A stretch of DNA of 64,000 bases. Source: Paramesorhizobium salinisoli. GTDB taxonomy: Bacteria > Pseudomonadota > Alphaproteobacteria > Rhizobiales > Rhizobiaceae. The stretch is from positions 620,001-684,000 of the forward strand of contig NZ_QOZG01000002.1 in assembly GCF_003335045.1 (NCBI RefSeq), in the 5' to 3' direction. The notes beneath the pieces were generated by a model. That model saw only the letters and a program-made list of their open reading frames with translations, made no database searches and was not told the origin of the DNA. The position numbers were made by a program, and so were the translations under genes. Of the stretch, positions 8,921 through 18,044 are shown piece by piece; the stretch's first letter is position 1, and every line of letters begins with the position of its first letter.

Positions 8921-9538
8921 ATGTTCAGGGGCATATGGTCTTGTGGGGCGTTTGGGGCTGCGATCATTTTTGGCGCGCTCCTTTCCGCCTCTTCCGGGGC
9001 CTTCGCGGCATCAGACGATTTCATGCGCATCGGCGGGTTGAGCTCGCAGCCGATCGGCCATTATGAATTCTGCAAGCGCTTGCCGCAGGAATGCTCCGTC
9101 CGCTCGAAGGATACCTCGCCGCTCAGCCTGACCCAGGAGATCTGGCAGCGCATTGTCGCCGTCAACGCCTCGGTCAACGAACGCATCAAGCCGCTGACGG
9201 ACAAGGAAATCTACGGCAAGGAAGAATATTGGGCCTATCCGGTGCTTTTCGGCGATTGCGAGGATTACGTCCTCGAGAAGCGCCGCGAGCTTGCCCAGAC
9301 CGGGATTCGGATTTCCGATCTCCTGATTACGGTGGTTCGCAAGCGCGACGGTGAAGGCCATGCCGTCCTGACAGTGCGCACTGATCGCGGCGATTTCGTC
9401 CTCGACAATCTTACCGACGAGGTCAAGAACTGGCAGGAAACGAACTACACCTATCTGAAGCGCCAGGCGGCAAACTACAGCGGCCGCTGGGTCAGCATCG
9501 AAGCGCCGAGCAATCTGCTGGTCGGCTCGGTCAAGTAA
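8921..9538 (+). CDS. BTLCP family transglutaminase-like cysteine peptidase (exported)
   Basis: Exported protein of 205 residues in the bacterial transglutaminase-like cysteine proteinase (BTLCP, DUF920) family. It has a signal peptide (hydrophobic run to about residue 29, cleavage near GAFA). The triad is visible: Cys113 in GDCEDYVLEKR, His147 in GEGHAVLTV and Asp162 in LDNLTDEV. The family is common in rhizobia; some relatives act on periplasmic partners (LapG clips the LapA adhesin), but the substrate here is not known. ATG 8921 is chosen over an in-frame TTG six bases upstream because the signal peptide begins at MFRGIWS. Confidence 0.85.
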   Translation: MFRGIWSCGAFGAAIIFGALLSASSGAFAASDDFMRIGGLSSQPIGHYEFCKRLPQECSVRSKDTSPLSLTQEIWQRIVAVNASVNERIKPLTDKEIYGKEEYWAYPVLFGDCEDYVLEKRRELAQTGIRISDLLITVVRKRDGEGHAVLTVRTDRGDFVLDNLTDEVKNWQETNYTYLKRQAANYSGRWVSIEAPSNLLVGSVK

Positions 9539-9554
9539 TTCCCGTCGCATATCC

Positions 9555-9583
9555 CCCGCGCTTGTCATTCAAGACAGCGCGGG
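9555..9583. terminator. Hairpin between convergent genes
   Basis: Inverted repeat with arms CCCGCGCTTGTC (9555-9566) and GACAGCGCGGG (9573-9583), one bulged base and a six-base loop. It lies 16 bases after the BTLCP stop and before the 3' end of yifB. There is no strong T-run, so termination is only likely. Confidence 0.55.
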
Positions 9584-9639
9584 CAAGCAAGACAGCGGGC
9601 TTTCCCATTTCACGCTCTTACGTGCGAAACTGCAGCGGA

Positions 9640-11172
9640 TTACGCCGTAGACATGGTCCTTTCACCGCTCATTCGGTAGGAAATTGCCTCGGCGAGATGT
9701 AGCCGTCCGACTTTCTCGGCCCCGTCGAGATCGGCAAGGGTGCGCGCCACTTTCAGGATACGATGATAGGCGCGGGCGGAGAACTTCATCTGCTCGCTGG
9801 CATCCTTCAGAAGGGCGGCGCCGCCGGCATCAGGCGCGGCGATCTGCTCGATCAGCGCGGCGGAACAATGCGCATTGGTCGAAACATTCGGAAGGCCCAG
9901 TGTTTCGTAGCGGCGCTTCTGGATTGCGCGCGCCCGTGCCACTCTCTCCGCCACGACATGGCTACGCTCGGCCTGCGACGGACGGATGAGATCGGATGCC
10001 GAAACCGCCGGCACGTCGATGCGCAGGTCGATACGGTCAAGGAGCGGACCTGAAATCCGCGCCTGATAGTCCGACTGGCAGCGCGGCCCGCGCGCGCAGC
10101 GATGCCCCGGTTCACCCGCCATGCCGCAGCGGCACGGGTTCATGGCCGCGACGAGCTGGATCTGCGCGGGGTAGCTGACGCGGTGATTGGCGCGGGCAAT
10201 CATGCAGTCACCGGTTTCCAGCGGCTGGCGCAGCGAATCAAGGACCTGCGGCGTGAATTCCGGGAATTCATCGAGGAAAAGGACGCCATTATGGGCTAGC
10301 GACACTTCGCCCGGCCTGGCCCTGAAGCCGCCGCCGACCATCGCCGCCATGGAGGCGGAATGATGCGGGGCGCGAAACGGCCTGCGATCCGAGAGCTTGC
10401 CGCCGGCCAGTTCGCCGGCAATCGACGCGATCATCGACACATCCAGCAATTCGCGTGGCGAAAGTGGCGGCAGGATCGAGGGCAGGCGCTGCGCCAACAT
10501 GGACTTACCCGATCCCGGCGGGCCGATCAGAAGCAGATTGTGATTGCCTGCCGCCGCCACTTCGAGCGCGCGCTTCGCCGTCTCCTGGCCCTTGATATCG
10601 GCAAGATCGGGCAGATCGTCCGCTCTCTGGCGCATCACCGGCTCGGGACGCGACAAAACTTGCGTGCCGCGAAAATGATTGGCGAGCGCGATCAGGCTGC
10701 GGGGCGCCAGAATATCGATCTCCGCGCCTGCCCATGCGGCTTCCGGCCCGCAGGCATGGGGACAGATCAGACCTTTGTCCTGCCGATTGGCGCCGATGGC
10801 GGCAGGCAGTACGCCGGCGACGGCACTGATCGTGCCGTCCAGTGAGAGCTCACCCAGAACCACATAGGATTGCAGCGCATCCCCGGGAAGCGCGCCCAGC
10901 GCCGCCATCAGGCAGACCGCGATCGGCAGATCGTAATGAGAGCCTTCCTTGGGCAGATCGGCTGGAGCGAGATTGACCGTCACCTTCTTCGGCGGCATCG
11001 AAAGGCCGGAGGCATGGAGCGCAGCCTGCACCCTCTCGCGACTTTCGGCCACCGCCTTGTCGGGCAGGCCGACGATAGACATCCCCATCTTGCCAGGCGC
11101 GATCATCACCTGCACATCGATAATGACGGCCTCGACCCCTTGAAACGCTACGGTATTGACCCGCGATACCAT
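9640..11172 (-). CDS. comM: YifB/ComM family Mg-chelatase-like AAA ATPase
   Basis: AAA+ ATPase of 510 residues, orthologous to E. coli YifB and Haemophilus/Vibrio ComM, a helicase that promotes branch migration when incoming DNA is integrated during transformation. Domain order is typical. The N-terminal Lon-protease-like fold starts MVSRVNTVAFQGVEA, the Walker A is LLLIGPPGSGKSMLA and Walker B is GVLFLDEFPEF. A C-terminal Mg-chelatase helical domain carries FSARAYHRILKVART. The frame extends 33 bases further upstream, but the family always begins at MVSRV, so ATG 11172 is used. Whether the host is competent cannot be told from the window. Confidence 0.92.
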   Translation of the reverse strand: MVSRVNTVAFQGVEAVIIDVQVMIAPGKMGMSIVGLPDKAVAESRERVQAALHASGLSMPPKKVTVNLAPADLPKEGSHYDLPIAVCLMAALGALPGDALQSYVVLGELSLDGTISAVAGVLPAAIGANRQDKGLICPHACGPEAAWAGAEIDILAPRSLIALANHFRGTQVLSRPEPVMRQRADDLPDLADIKGQETAKRALEVAAAGNHNLLLIGPPGSGKSMLAQRLPSILPPLSPRELLDVSMIASIAGELAGGKLSDRRPFRAPHHSASMAAMVGGGFRARPGEVSLAHNGVLFLDEFPEFTPQVLDSLRQPLETGDCMIARANHRVSYPAQIQLVAAMNPCRCGMAGEPGHRCARGPRCQSDYQARISGPLLDRIDLRIDVPAVSASDLIRPSQAERSHVVAERVARARAIQKRRYETLGLPNVSTNAHCSAALIEQIAAPDAGGAALLKDASEQMKFSARAYHRILKVARTLADLDGAEKVGRLHLAEAISYRMSGERTMSTA

Positions 11173-11368
11173 TTTGCCGCTGCCCCCAAACAGACCTTCC
11201 GCCACCCCTGCGGAAGTCTCACGCCTTCACCGCGTGAGCTAAGCATAGATTGATTGGATCATCAAGAACATTTGCAGAACAAAAACAACTCCAGGATGCT
11301 TATAACGGCTCGGAGTTGTATCGTCAGGAGATAGGGATTTATATTTGTATATGCTCAAGAACTGTTAT

Positions 11369-11398
11369 GAGCGGCCTCCATCACAATGGAAGCCGCTC
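11369..11398. terminator. Hairpin after gshB (weak)
   Basis: Inverted repeat with arms GAGCGGC (11369-11375) and GCCGCTC (11392-11398), extended inward with one mismatch. It lies downstream of gshB and upstream of yifB on the minus strand. There is no obvious T-run. Confidence 0.4.
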
Positions 11399-11437
11399 CG
11401 GCAGAAATGCCATGTCGGGTGAATCCGAAATCGGCTT

Positions 11438-12388
11438 CTATGCCGTCTTCCGGCGCTTGGCCTCGACGCAATCCCAGAAGAGGGCCGCCACGTCCGCGCC
11501 GCCGAAGCGCTTGATTTCGCGGATGCCGGTCGGTGAGGTCACGTTGATCTCGGTCATGTAGTCGCCGATGACATCGATGCCGACGAGGATGAAGCCGCGC
11601 TCGCGCAATGACGGGCCGATACGGGCGCAGATTTCATATTCGCGTGTCGTCAACTGCGATGCCTCGGCCTTGCCGCCGGCATGCATGTTGGAGCGGGCGT
11701 CATGCTCGGCGGGCACGCGGTTGATCGCGCCGACCGGCTCGCCGTCGATCAGGATGATACGCTTGTCGCCAGCGCGCACGTCCTTAAGGTAACGCTGGGC
11801 GATGAAGGGCTCGCGGTGCATCTGGGCGAACATTTCGAGGAGCGAAGCGAGATTGCGGTCGCCATCGGCCAGGTGGAATACGCCGGCGCCGCCATTTCCG
11901 TAAAGCGGCTTCACGATGATATCGCCGAACTCGCGGCGGAAATCCGCCACCTCCTGCGGGTCCTTGGTGATCAGCGTCTCAGGCATCAGATCCGGGAATT
12001 CGGTCACGAAAATCTTTTCCGGGCTGTTGCGCACCCAGGAGGGATCATTGACCACGAGCGTCTTCGGATGGATGCGCTCCAGAAGAAGCGTCGTGGTGAT
12101 GTAGTTCATGTCGAAGGGCGGGTCCTGGCGAAGCAGGACCACGTCCATCTCCGAGAGATCGCGGCGTTCGGGCTTGCCCAGCGTGAAATGGTCACCCTCG
12201 ACATCTCGCACTTCGAGGTGTTCGACAGCCGCCGTGACAATGCCGTCGCGCATCGAAAGACGGTCCGGCGTATAGTGGTAAAGCGTGTGGCCACGCCGCG
12301 CCGCTTCCAGACAAAGCGCGAATGTGGTGTCGCCGGCGATCCGGATGGAATTGATATGGTCCATCTGGACCGCGATTTTCATTGCCAT
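11438..12388 (-). CDS. gshB: Glutathione synthetase
   Basis: ATP-grasp enzyme of 316 residues that joins gamma-glutamylcysteine and glycine to make glutathione in the cytoplasm. Family segments visible are [20 protein letters not shown] at the N-terminus, the glycine-rich ATP loop [33 protein letters not shown], and the closing [13 protein letters not shown]. The start is ATG 12388 with GAGGA four bases upstream; the second ATG at 12382 is equally possible. It is a lone gene, separated from yifB by about 265 bases. Confidence 0.95.
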   Translation of the reverse strand: MAMKIAVQMDHINSIRIAGDTTFALCLEAARRGHTLYHYTPDRLSMRDGIVTAAVEHLEVRDVEGDHFTLGKPERRDLSEMDVVLLRQDPPFDMNYITTTLLLERIHPKTLVVNDPSWVRNSPEKIFVTEFPDLMPETLITKDPQEVADFRREFGDIIVKPLYGNGGAGVFHLADGDRNLASLLEMFAQMHREPFIAQRYLKDVRAGDKRIILIDGEPVGAINRVPAEHDARSNMHAGGKAEASQLTTREYEICARIGPSLRERGFILVGIDVIGDYMTEINVTSPTGIREIKRFGGADVAALFWDCVEAKRRKTA

Positions 12389-12572
12389 GATGTCCTCGGG
12401 CGATTCGCAGTGATCGAAACGGCGCCAAACTGTCACGGCCCGCGCCCTGATAACAGGAATTTTTATTTATCATACTATACGATATCGCGGAATTCCGCTA
12501 ATCGGTTCGGGCTGGCCGCAGGCCGCCATCCATCTATGCAAGCCCAACTTGGCCCAACCGGGAGGAATCCTC

Positions 12573-13340
12573 ATGCTGCCATCGACCGTATTTCCCGACC
12601 TGAAGGACCGTTCCGTCCTGATCACCGGCGGCGGTTCCGGCATCGGCGCCTCACTGACGGAAGGCTTCATCGCTCAAGGGGCCAGGGTCGCCTTCATCGA
12701 TATCGCCGCGGAGCCGTCCAAGGCGCTGGCCGATCAGCTCGAACAGAAATATGGCAACCGCCCGCTTTATCTCGAAACGGATCTGCGCGATCTCGACGCG
12801 CTGCGCAAGGCCGTGGCGACGGCGGAGGCGGAAAACGGTGCGGTCACCGTTCTCGTCAACAATGCGGCATGGGACGACCGCCACACGGTCGAGGACGTGA
12901 CCGAGGAATATTGGAACCTCAACCACTCAATCAATCTGCGCCCGCAGTTCTTTGCGATACAGGCGGTGCTGCCAGGCATGAAAAAGGCCGGCGGCGGATC
13001 GATCATCAATTTCACCTCGATTTCCTTCATGATCAACCAGGGCGACCTCCCCGCCTATACGGCGGCCAAGGCCGGTGTCATCGGCCTCACCAAGGGTCTT
13101 GCCGGGACGCTGGGACCGGATAAAATCCGTGTCAACGCGATTGCACCCGGCTGGGTGATGACAGAGCGCCAGAAGGCACTCTGGGTGACGGAGGAGAGCC
13201 TCAAGGTCCATGTCGGCAAGCAATGCCTCAAGGAAGCGGTGCTGCCGGACGACATGGTCGGGCCCTGCCTGTTCCTTGCTTCCGACGCCGCCCGCATGCT
13301 CACCGCGCAAACGATGATCGTCGATGGAGGCTATTTGTGA
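12573..13340 (+). CDS. SDR family sugar dehydrogenase (probable galactose dehydrogenase step)
   Basis: Short-chain dehydrogenase/reductase of 255 residues. The NAD(P)-binding motif is TGGGSGIG near residue 15, NNAA follows, and the catalytic pair is Tyr/Lys in YTAAKAG. A strong ribosome site GGGAGGA fixes ATG 12573. Its stop overlaps the GTG start of the galactonokinase gene, and aldolase and lactonase genes follow. From this context I infer that it oxidises D-galactose (or a related aldose) to the lactone in a De Ley-Doudoroff pathway. The SDR family alone does not prove the substrate. Confidence 0.85.
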   Translation: MLPSTVFPDLKDRSVLITGGGSGIGASLTEGFIAQGARVAFIDIAAEPSKALADQLEQKYGNRPLYLETDLRDLDALRKAVATAEAENGAVTVLVNNAAWDDRHTVEDVTEEYWNLNHSINLRPQFFAIQAVLPGMKKAGGGSIINFTSISFMINQGDLPAYTAAKAGVIGLTKGLAGTLGPDKIRVNAIAPGWVMTERQKALWVTEESLKVHVGKQCLKEAVLPDDMVGPCLFLASDAARMLTAQTMIVDGGYL

Positions 13341-14263
13341 GCCAAAACGGAGAACCTGCCTTCGCCGGGGCCGACTGGGGCACCAGCCGTTTCCGGCTCT
13401 GGCTCATGGACAGGGCGGGCCAGGTACTGGCTGAACGGCGCAGCGACGACGGGCTCGACGCTTCCCGCGCCACCGGATTCTCACAGGTTCTCGAAGGTCA
13501 TCTCGCGGCGGTTGGCGCGCCAGCCGACCTGCCGGTGGTCGTCTGTGGCATGGCCGGGTCGCGGCAGGGCTGGGTCGAGGCGGCCTATGTGGATATTCCC
13601 GCCGATCCCGCAACCATTCTCGCGGCTTCAGCGCGCATTATCGATACCAAGCGCGACATCCGCATCGTGCCGGGCCTGGCACAGCAGGGCGCACATCCCA
13701 ATGTCATGCGCGGCGAGGAAACCCAGCTTCTCGGCCTCGTCCACGGCAAGCCGGGCTTTTCCGGCCTCGTCGCCATGCCCGGCACCCATTCCAAATGGGT
13801 GCATCTGGAAAATGGTGAAGTATCCGGTTTCTCCACCTATCTGACCGGCGAACTCTATGCACTTCTGTGCAGCCACTCGATCCTGCGCCACTCCATCGGC
13901 AATGCCGCGGAAGGTGTCGATGCGGATCATCCGGGCTTTGGCGCCGGGCTTGCGCTGGCGCTCGCCCCCGGTTTCAGCCTGCTCGGCACGCTTTTCGAGA
14001 TCCGGGCGGGAATGCTCCTGAACGGGCTGGCCGAAGACGAAGCGGCCGCGCGACTGTCCGGGATGGTAATCGGCACGGAGGCGGCCGACGCATGCGCCAA
14101 GGCAGGTGCCGATATCAAGACCGTGCATCTAGTGGCGTCCGGACGCATGGAGCGGCTCTACCGCAAGGCGCTGAGCGCGGCAGGTTTCGATTGCGAGACG
14201 GTCGATGCCGACGATGCGGTCAGGAAGGGCCTGCATGCGGCGGCTGCAGGACTATGGTTCTAG
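13337..14263 (+). CDS. dgoK: 2-dehydro-3-deoxygalactonokinase
   Basis: Phosphorylates 2-keto-3-deoxygalactonate at C6 in galactonate breakdown. It has 308 residues, the normal length of the DgoK family. Visible are the N-terminal phosphate-binding ADWGTSRFRLWL, the MAGSRQGWVEA segment, PGTHSKWV and a C-terminal VASGRMERLY. The start is the GTG at 13337, which overlaps the stop of the SDR gene by four bases (GTGA). It is translationally coupled, with the aldolase downstream after a 140-base gap that holds a repeat-like element. Confidence 0.92.
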   Translation: MSQNGEPAFAGADWGTSRFRLWLMDRAGQVLAERRSDDGLDASRATGFSQVLEGHLAAVGAPADLPVVVCGMAGSRQGWVEAAYVDIPADPATILAASARIIDTKRDIRIVPGLAQQGAHPNVMRGEETQLLGLVHGKPGFSGLVAMPGTHSKWVHLENGEVSGFSTYLTGELYALLCSHSILRHSIGNAAEGVDADHPGFGAGLALALAPGFSLLGTLFEIRAGMLLNGLAEDEAAARLSGMVIGTEAADACAKAGADIKTVHLVASGRMERLYRKALSAAGFDCETVDADDAVRKGLHAAAAGLWF

Positions 14264-14400
14264 GAGCGGTTCCTGTTGTGATGGAATCGGAAAACTGCTC
14301 CGGTTTTTTGTTTTAACGCGAGTCCGACGGGAAAAGCAGTTCCTGCTATTCCCGGGAAAACCGCTTCGAACTTTGCCTGGACTTGCTCTAGAAAGGAAAC
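14264..14400. repeat. Palindrome-rich intergenic element, rhizobial REP-like
   Basis: The gap between dgoK and dgoA contains imperfect inverted repeats (GGAGCGGTTCC about 14263-14274 against GAAAACTGCTCC about 14289-14300) and a tail, GGGAAAACCGCTTCGAACTT then CCTGGACTTGCTCTAGAA. This closely resembles short palindromic elements I know from Brucella/Ochrobactrum intergenic regions. I saw no second copy in this window, so calling it dispersed relies on memory of the taxon. Confidence 0.5.
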
Positions 14401-14403
14401 GGC

Positions 14404-15051
14404 ATGACGCATGCTCCCTCGATCGCCTGGCCAAAGCTGAAGCGCGATTTGATCGCCATCCTGCGTGGCGTCAAGCCGGAAGAGGCGGTCGATATCAGCC
14501 ATGCCCTCGCCGGGGCGGGCTTCGAGGCGATAGAGATACCGCTCAACTCGCCGGAGCCGTTCCGCTCCATCGAGATGGTGGCAAAGGCAATGCCCGCCCA
14601 TGTGCTGGTTGGCGCGGGCACAGTGCTTAACCCTGCCGATGTGGCGCGGTTGCACGCCGCAGGCGGCCGGCTGATGGTAAGCCCCAATGTCGATCCGGAG
14701 GTCATCGCCGCAGCCTCGGCTGCCGGCATGGTGACGCTACCCGGCGTTTTCACCCCGACGGAAGCCCTTGCCGCGCTGAAGGCGGGGGCCTCCGGGCTGA
14801 AATTCTTTCCCGCCAATGTGCTCGGGCCCGAGGGCATCAAGGCGATCAGCGCCATCCTGCCGAAGGGTACGGTGATCGGTGCGGTGGGCGGCGTTGCCGA
14901 GGGCGAGTTCGCTGCCTTTGCCGAGGTTGGTATCCGCACCTTCGGTTTGGGTTCCAGCATCTACAAGCCCGGTATGAACGCGGCCGATGTGGCGGAACGT
15001 GCATGGCGGACGATCAGCGCCTATGATGTGGTTTATGCAGGAGAGGCATGA
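14404..15051 (+). CDS. dgoA: 2-dehydro-3-deoxy-6-phosphogalactonate aldolase
   Basis: Class I aldolase of 215 residues in the KDPG/KDPGal family. It cleaves 2-keto-3-deoxy-6-phosphogalactonate to pyruvate and glyceraldehyde-3-phosphate. Family landmarks are the N-terminal LIAILRGVKPEEA, GFEAIEIPLNSPEPF, VGAGTV, and the Schiff-base lysine in GASGLKFFPANVLGPEG. The initial ATG has AAAGGAAA upstream. The ATGA overlap with the lactonase gene downstream shows one operon. Confidence 0.93.
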   Translation: MTHAPSIAWPKLKRDLIAILRGVKPEEAVDISHALAGAGFEAIEIPLNSPEPFRSIEMVAKAMPAHVLVGAGTVLNPADVARLHAAGGRLMVSPNVDPEVIAAASAAGMVTLPGVFTPTEALAALKAGASGLKFFPANVLGPEGIKAISAILPKGTVIGAVGGVAEGEFAAFAEVGIRTFGLGSSIYKPGMNAADVAERAWRTISAYDVVYAGEA

Positions 15052-15926
15052 TGACTGCGACCAATGCCACCGTCTTTTCCGATATCGTCTGCGAACTCGG
15101 CGAAGGGCCGGGCTATGATCCGCTGACCAATACAGTCTGGTGGTTCGATATCATGGCAGGCAAGTTGATCGAGAAGAACTGGCCGGATGGCGAGACGCGG
15201 GTCCAGGAGCTTGGGATGATGGCGAGCGCGCTGGCCGTCATTGATGCACAGAGCCAACTCTTGTGGACCGAGAACGGGCTATTCATCCGGGATCGCGCAA
15301 GCGGCAGACTGACGCTTCACAAAGCGATTGAAGCCGACAATCCGGCCACCCGTTCGAACGATGCACGCGTCCATCCCTCCGGCGCATTCTGGCTGGGAAC
15401 GATGGGCCGACGGGCCGAGGAAGGCGCCGGTTCGATCTGGTGGTATCGCGAAGGGCAGGTCCGCCAGATATTCTCCGGCATCACCATCACCAATTCGATC
15501 TGCTTTTCGCCTGACGGGCGCGTGGCCTATTTCTCGGACACCGACCAGAACATCTTGTGGCGCGTCGACACCGATCCGGAAACCGGCCTGCCCACCGGCG
15601 AGAGAAGCGTCTTCCACCACCGCGTAGAAGACGGCGGGATGGACGGCTCCGTCGTCGATGCGAACGGTATTCTCTGGAATGCCTGCTGGGGCGGCAAGAG
15701 CGTCAACGCCTATTCGCCCGATGGCAGGCTGATCCGCTCCGTGCCCGTGCCGGCCCGCCAGCCATCCTGCCCGGCCTTCGTCGGACCCGACGCCGACCGG
15801 CTCCTCGTCACGACGGCCTGGCAAGGCATGAGCCAGAGCGACCGCGATGCCGATCCTAACGCCGGACGGGCCTTGCTTCTCGATATCGCCGTGCAGGGAA
15901 TTTTGGACGCGCCTGTCAGGCTTTGA
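15048..15926 (+). CDS. SMP-30/gluconolactonase family lactonase
   Basis: Six-bladed beta-propeller lactonase of 292 residues. Typical segments are the metal-binding Glu in ELGEGPGYDP, WWFDI, RSNDARVHPSGAFWLGTMG, and GGMDGSVVDANGILWNACW. It starts with ATG 15048 inside the dgoA stop. In this operon it would open the sugar-acid lactone made by the SDR dehydrogenase, giving galactonate. The dehydratase needed next (dgoD type) is not in the window, so the pathway must be completed elsewhere. Confidence 0.9.
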   Translation: MMTATNATVFSDIVCELGEGPGYDPLTNTVWWFDIMAGKLIEKNWPDGETRVQELGMMASALAVIDAQSQLLWTENGLFIRDRASGRLTLHKAIEADNPATRSNDARVHPSGAFWLGTMGRRAEEGAGSIWWYREGQVRQIFSGITITNSICFSPDGRVAYFSDTDQNILWRVDTDPETGLPTGERSVFHHRVEDGGMDGSVVDANGILWNACWGGKSVNAYSPDGRLIRSVPVPARQPSCPAFVGPDADRLLVTTAWQGMSQSDRDADPNAGRALLLDIAVQGILDAPVRL

Positions 15927-15974
15927 TCGCACGATCCGCATGGCGCAGTCCGGCGCTGCGTGATATCGTCAATC

Positions 15975-16292
15975 ATGAGGATGCGCGCGCGATTGGCTGT
16001 TGCCGGTGCTTTGCTTGCGCAGCCCGCTCTCGCGGACTGCCAATGCCTTGGCAATGGCGCGCGTTACAACGAGGGTGACCAGGTCTGCCTCAAGCTGCCC
16101 ACGGGACCGCAGCTCGCGCGCTGCGAAAAAGTGCTCAACAATAGCTCATGGAAGATGCTGGGCAGCAATTGCCAGTTGATCACCCGCAGCGAGCAATCCC
16201 CGAAACCGTCTTCGCAACGCGCGGTGAAAGCAGTGTCCGGCGAGCCGCAATCGTTAACTGGCCGGAAGCCAGCTGCATCGCAGGGGCTTTAA
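15975..16292 (+). CDS. Small exported cysteine-containing protein, unknown
   Basis: Predicted secreted protein of 105 residues that I do not recognise. The start MRMRARLAVAGALLAQPALA is a clean signal peptide with cleavage at ALA. The mature part has five cysteines within the first ~60 residues and then a basic, Ser/Pro-rich tail. The frame could open at a GTG at 15960; ATG 15975 fits the signal peptide. Its stop overlaps the 3' end of the convergent DUF1330 gene by four bases. Confidence 0.65.
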   Translation: MRMRARLAVAGALLAQPALADCQCLGNGARYNEGDQVCLKLPTGPQLARCEKVLNNSSWKMLGSNCQLITRSEQSPKPSSQRAVKAVSGEPQSLTGRKPAASQGL

Positions 16293-16579
16293 GCGTCATA
16301 GCCTTCCATGATGACGATCTCGCCATCGGCGACAGTCTGGCGGATCGCCTTCGCGGCCTGATATTCGGGCGAGTTATAGCAGTCGAGCGCATGCTGGACG
16401 GACGGGAATTCGATGATGACGTTGCGGGCGCGGCCGGGGCCTTCGACGGCATGGGCCGTGCCGCCGCGTGCCAGAAACCTGGCGCCGTAGCGCTCAAAGG
16501 CGGGCTTGGCGGTCGAGACATAATCCTTATAGTGCTCGGCATCCCTGACATCGACGCGGGCGATCCAATAGCCTTTCAT
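16289..16579 (-). CDS. DUF1330 domain protein
   Basis: Small cytoplasmic protein of 96 residues in the DUF1330 family, a dimeric alpha/beta-barrel (ferredoxin-like) fold of unknown activity. It begins MKGYWIARVDVRDAEHYKDY and contains the conserved RARNVIIEFPS and YNSPEYQAAK. A clear ribosome site (GGAGAA) precedes the ATG. It lies 12 bases downstream of pyrF on the same strand and is probably co-transcribed with it. Confidence 0.88.
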   Translation of the reverse strand: MKGYWIARVDVRDAEHYKDYVSTAKPAFERYGARFLARGGTAHAVEGPGRARNVIIEFPSVQHALDCYNSPEYQAAKAIRQTVADGEIVIMEGYDA

Positions 16580-16591
16580 GCTCTTTCTCCT

Positions 16592-17311
16592 TCAAACCGT
16601 TGATGCCGCCATCTCGGCGAGAATGGCGCGGGCGGCTGCCTGCCTGTCGGCGGCGACGACGATGGGACGTCCGACCACAAGGTGGCTCGAACCGGCCTTC
16701 AAGGCTTCGGCCGGGGTCATGACCCGTTTCTGGTCGCCCTTCTCCGCACCGGCGGGGCGTATGCCCGGGGTCACCAGCGCCATGCCGGGACCGATGATGC
16801 GGCGTACGGCGCGTGCTTCGGACGCAGCGCAGACGATACCGCCCATGCCTGCCTCGCGGGCCTGTTCGGCACGCCTGAGAACCAGCGCCTGCGGATCATC
16901 GGTATAGCCGGCCTCGATGAGGTCCGCGCCGTCCATGGAGGTGAGCACCGTGACGCCGAGGAGGCATAGACCGGAGCCCTTTGCCGCTTCGACACCGGCG
17001 CGCATCGCCTTGGGATAGGCATGCAGCGTCAGCATGGTGACGCCCATCTTCGCGATGTTCTCGACGCCCTTGGCGACCGTGTTGTCGATGTCGAGCAGCT
17101 TCATATCGAGAAAGACTTTTTTGCCCGAGCGGATAAGCTCGCCGGCAAAATCGAGGCCGCCGGCGAAGACAAGCTGATAGCCGATCTTGTAGAAGGACAC
17201 CGTCTCGCCAAGAGCCGCAACGACCGCTTTGGCTTCTCCTACCGTCGGGACATCGAGGCCGACGATGAGCCGGTCGCGCATTGCGTTCTCGTCCCCATTA
17301 TTCTCATTCAT
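16592..17311 (-). CDS. pyrF: Orotidine 5'-phosphate decarboxylase
   Basis: Makes UMP from OMP in pyrimidine synthesis. The protein is 239 residues, a TIM-barrel of the bacterial type 1 family. It begins around [10 protein letters not shown] and has the catalytic Asp/Lys centre [17 protein letters not shown], then [18 protein letters not shown] and HLVVGRPI near the end. I chose ATG 17311; ATG 17281 is an alternative, as neither has a strong ribosome site. Confidence 0.95.
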   Translation of the reverse strand: MNENNGDENAMRDRLIVGLDVPTVGEAKAVVAALGETVSFYKIGYQLVFAGGLDFAGELIRSGKKVFLDMKLLDIDNTVAKGVENIAKMGVTMLTLHAYPKAMRAGVEAAKGSGLCLLGVTVLTSMDGADLIEAGYTDDPQALVLRRAEQAREAGMGGIVCAASEARAVRRIIGPGMALVTPGIRPAGAEKGDQKRVMTPAEALKAGSSHLVVGRPIVVAADRQAAARAILAEMAASTV

Positions 17312-17438
17312 GAAAATCACCGCTGAATGTTTCCATGGATTCCCAATCGCACAGACACGCGCGGTCGGAAAGCCGGAAGGCGAAGATATTTCCGCCGCCG
17401 GGCGGCTGGTCGCGAATGCGGGATGTAGTAGCCGTACA

Positions 17439-18023
17439 TCAGCGCCGCAACGATGCCATCTGCACATGCTCGATCAGGGAATGGCAAACCTTTCCCATTG
17501 TCCTGGCCATGCGCTCCTCCTTGAACGAGCCGTCGTCGTCGAAGGCCTCTGAGGCACGGGCGACAGAGCATTGCTCGGTGATGATCTGCGTGCCGACATT
17601 CATCAGCACCGAACGCAGGTGATAAAGGCCGCGAATCCCGGCGAAATTGCCGTCCGACGAGGAACAGAGCGCGACGATTTTACCAGCATAGGGCTTCAGC
17701 GCCCGCTCTCCATCGCGCGAGATGCGGCTGACCCAGTCGATGGTGTTTTTCAGGAGCGGCGGGATGGAGGAATTATATTCGGGCGAACAGATCAGCAGCC
17801 CTTCATGGGCTGCGAACATGCGCCCGAGCCTCATGGCGTTTTCCGGGACGCCTTTTTCCTTTTCCAGATCCTCATCCATGATCGGCAGCGGATAATCGGC
17901 AAGCGAGATGCGCGTCACCTCGGCCCCCTGCAGCGCCAGTTCCTTCATCGCGGCATCCGCCGTCCTGCTGCTATAGGCGCCCGAGCGGATCGATCCGGAA
18001 AAGACGAGAATCCTGGGAGCCAT
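17439..18023 (-). CDS. NADPH-dependent FMN reductase family protein
   Basis: Flavodoxin-like NAD(P)H-dependent FMN reductase of 194 residues. The phosphate-binding loop is [12 protein letters not shown] near residue 8 and the conserved [18 protein letters not shown] sits near residue 80. The physiological acceptor is unknown; relatives act as azo-, quinone- or chromate reductases. It lies 21 bases downstream of pmtA on the same strand. Confidence 0.9.
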   Translation of the reverse strand: MAPRILVFSGSIRSGAYSSRTADAAMKELALQGAEVTRISLADYPLPIMDEDLEKEKGVPENAMRLGRMFAAHEGLLICSPEYNSSIPPLLKNTIDWVSRISRDGERALKPYAGKIVALCSSSDGNFAGIRGLYHLRSVLMNVGTQIITEQCSVARASEAFDDDGSFKEERMARTMGKVCHSLIEHVQMASLRR

Positions 18024-18044
18024 GCTTGTCCTGCGGGAGAAAGA

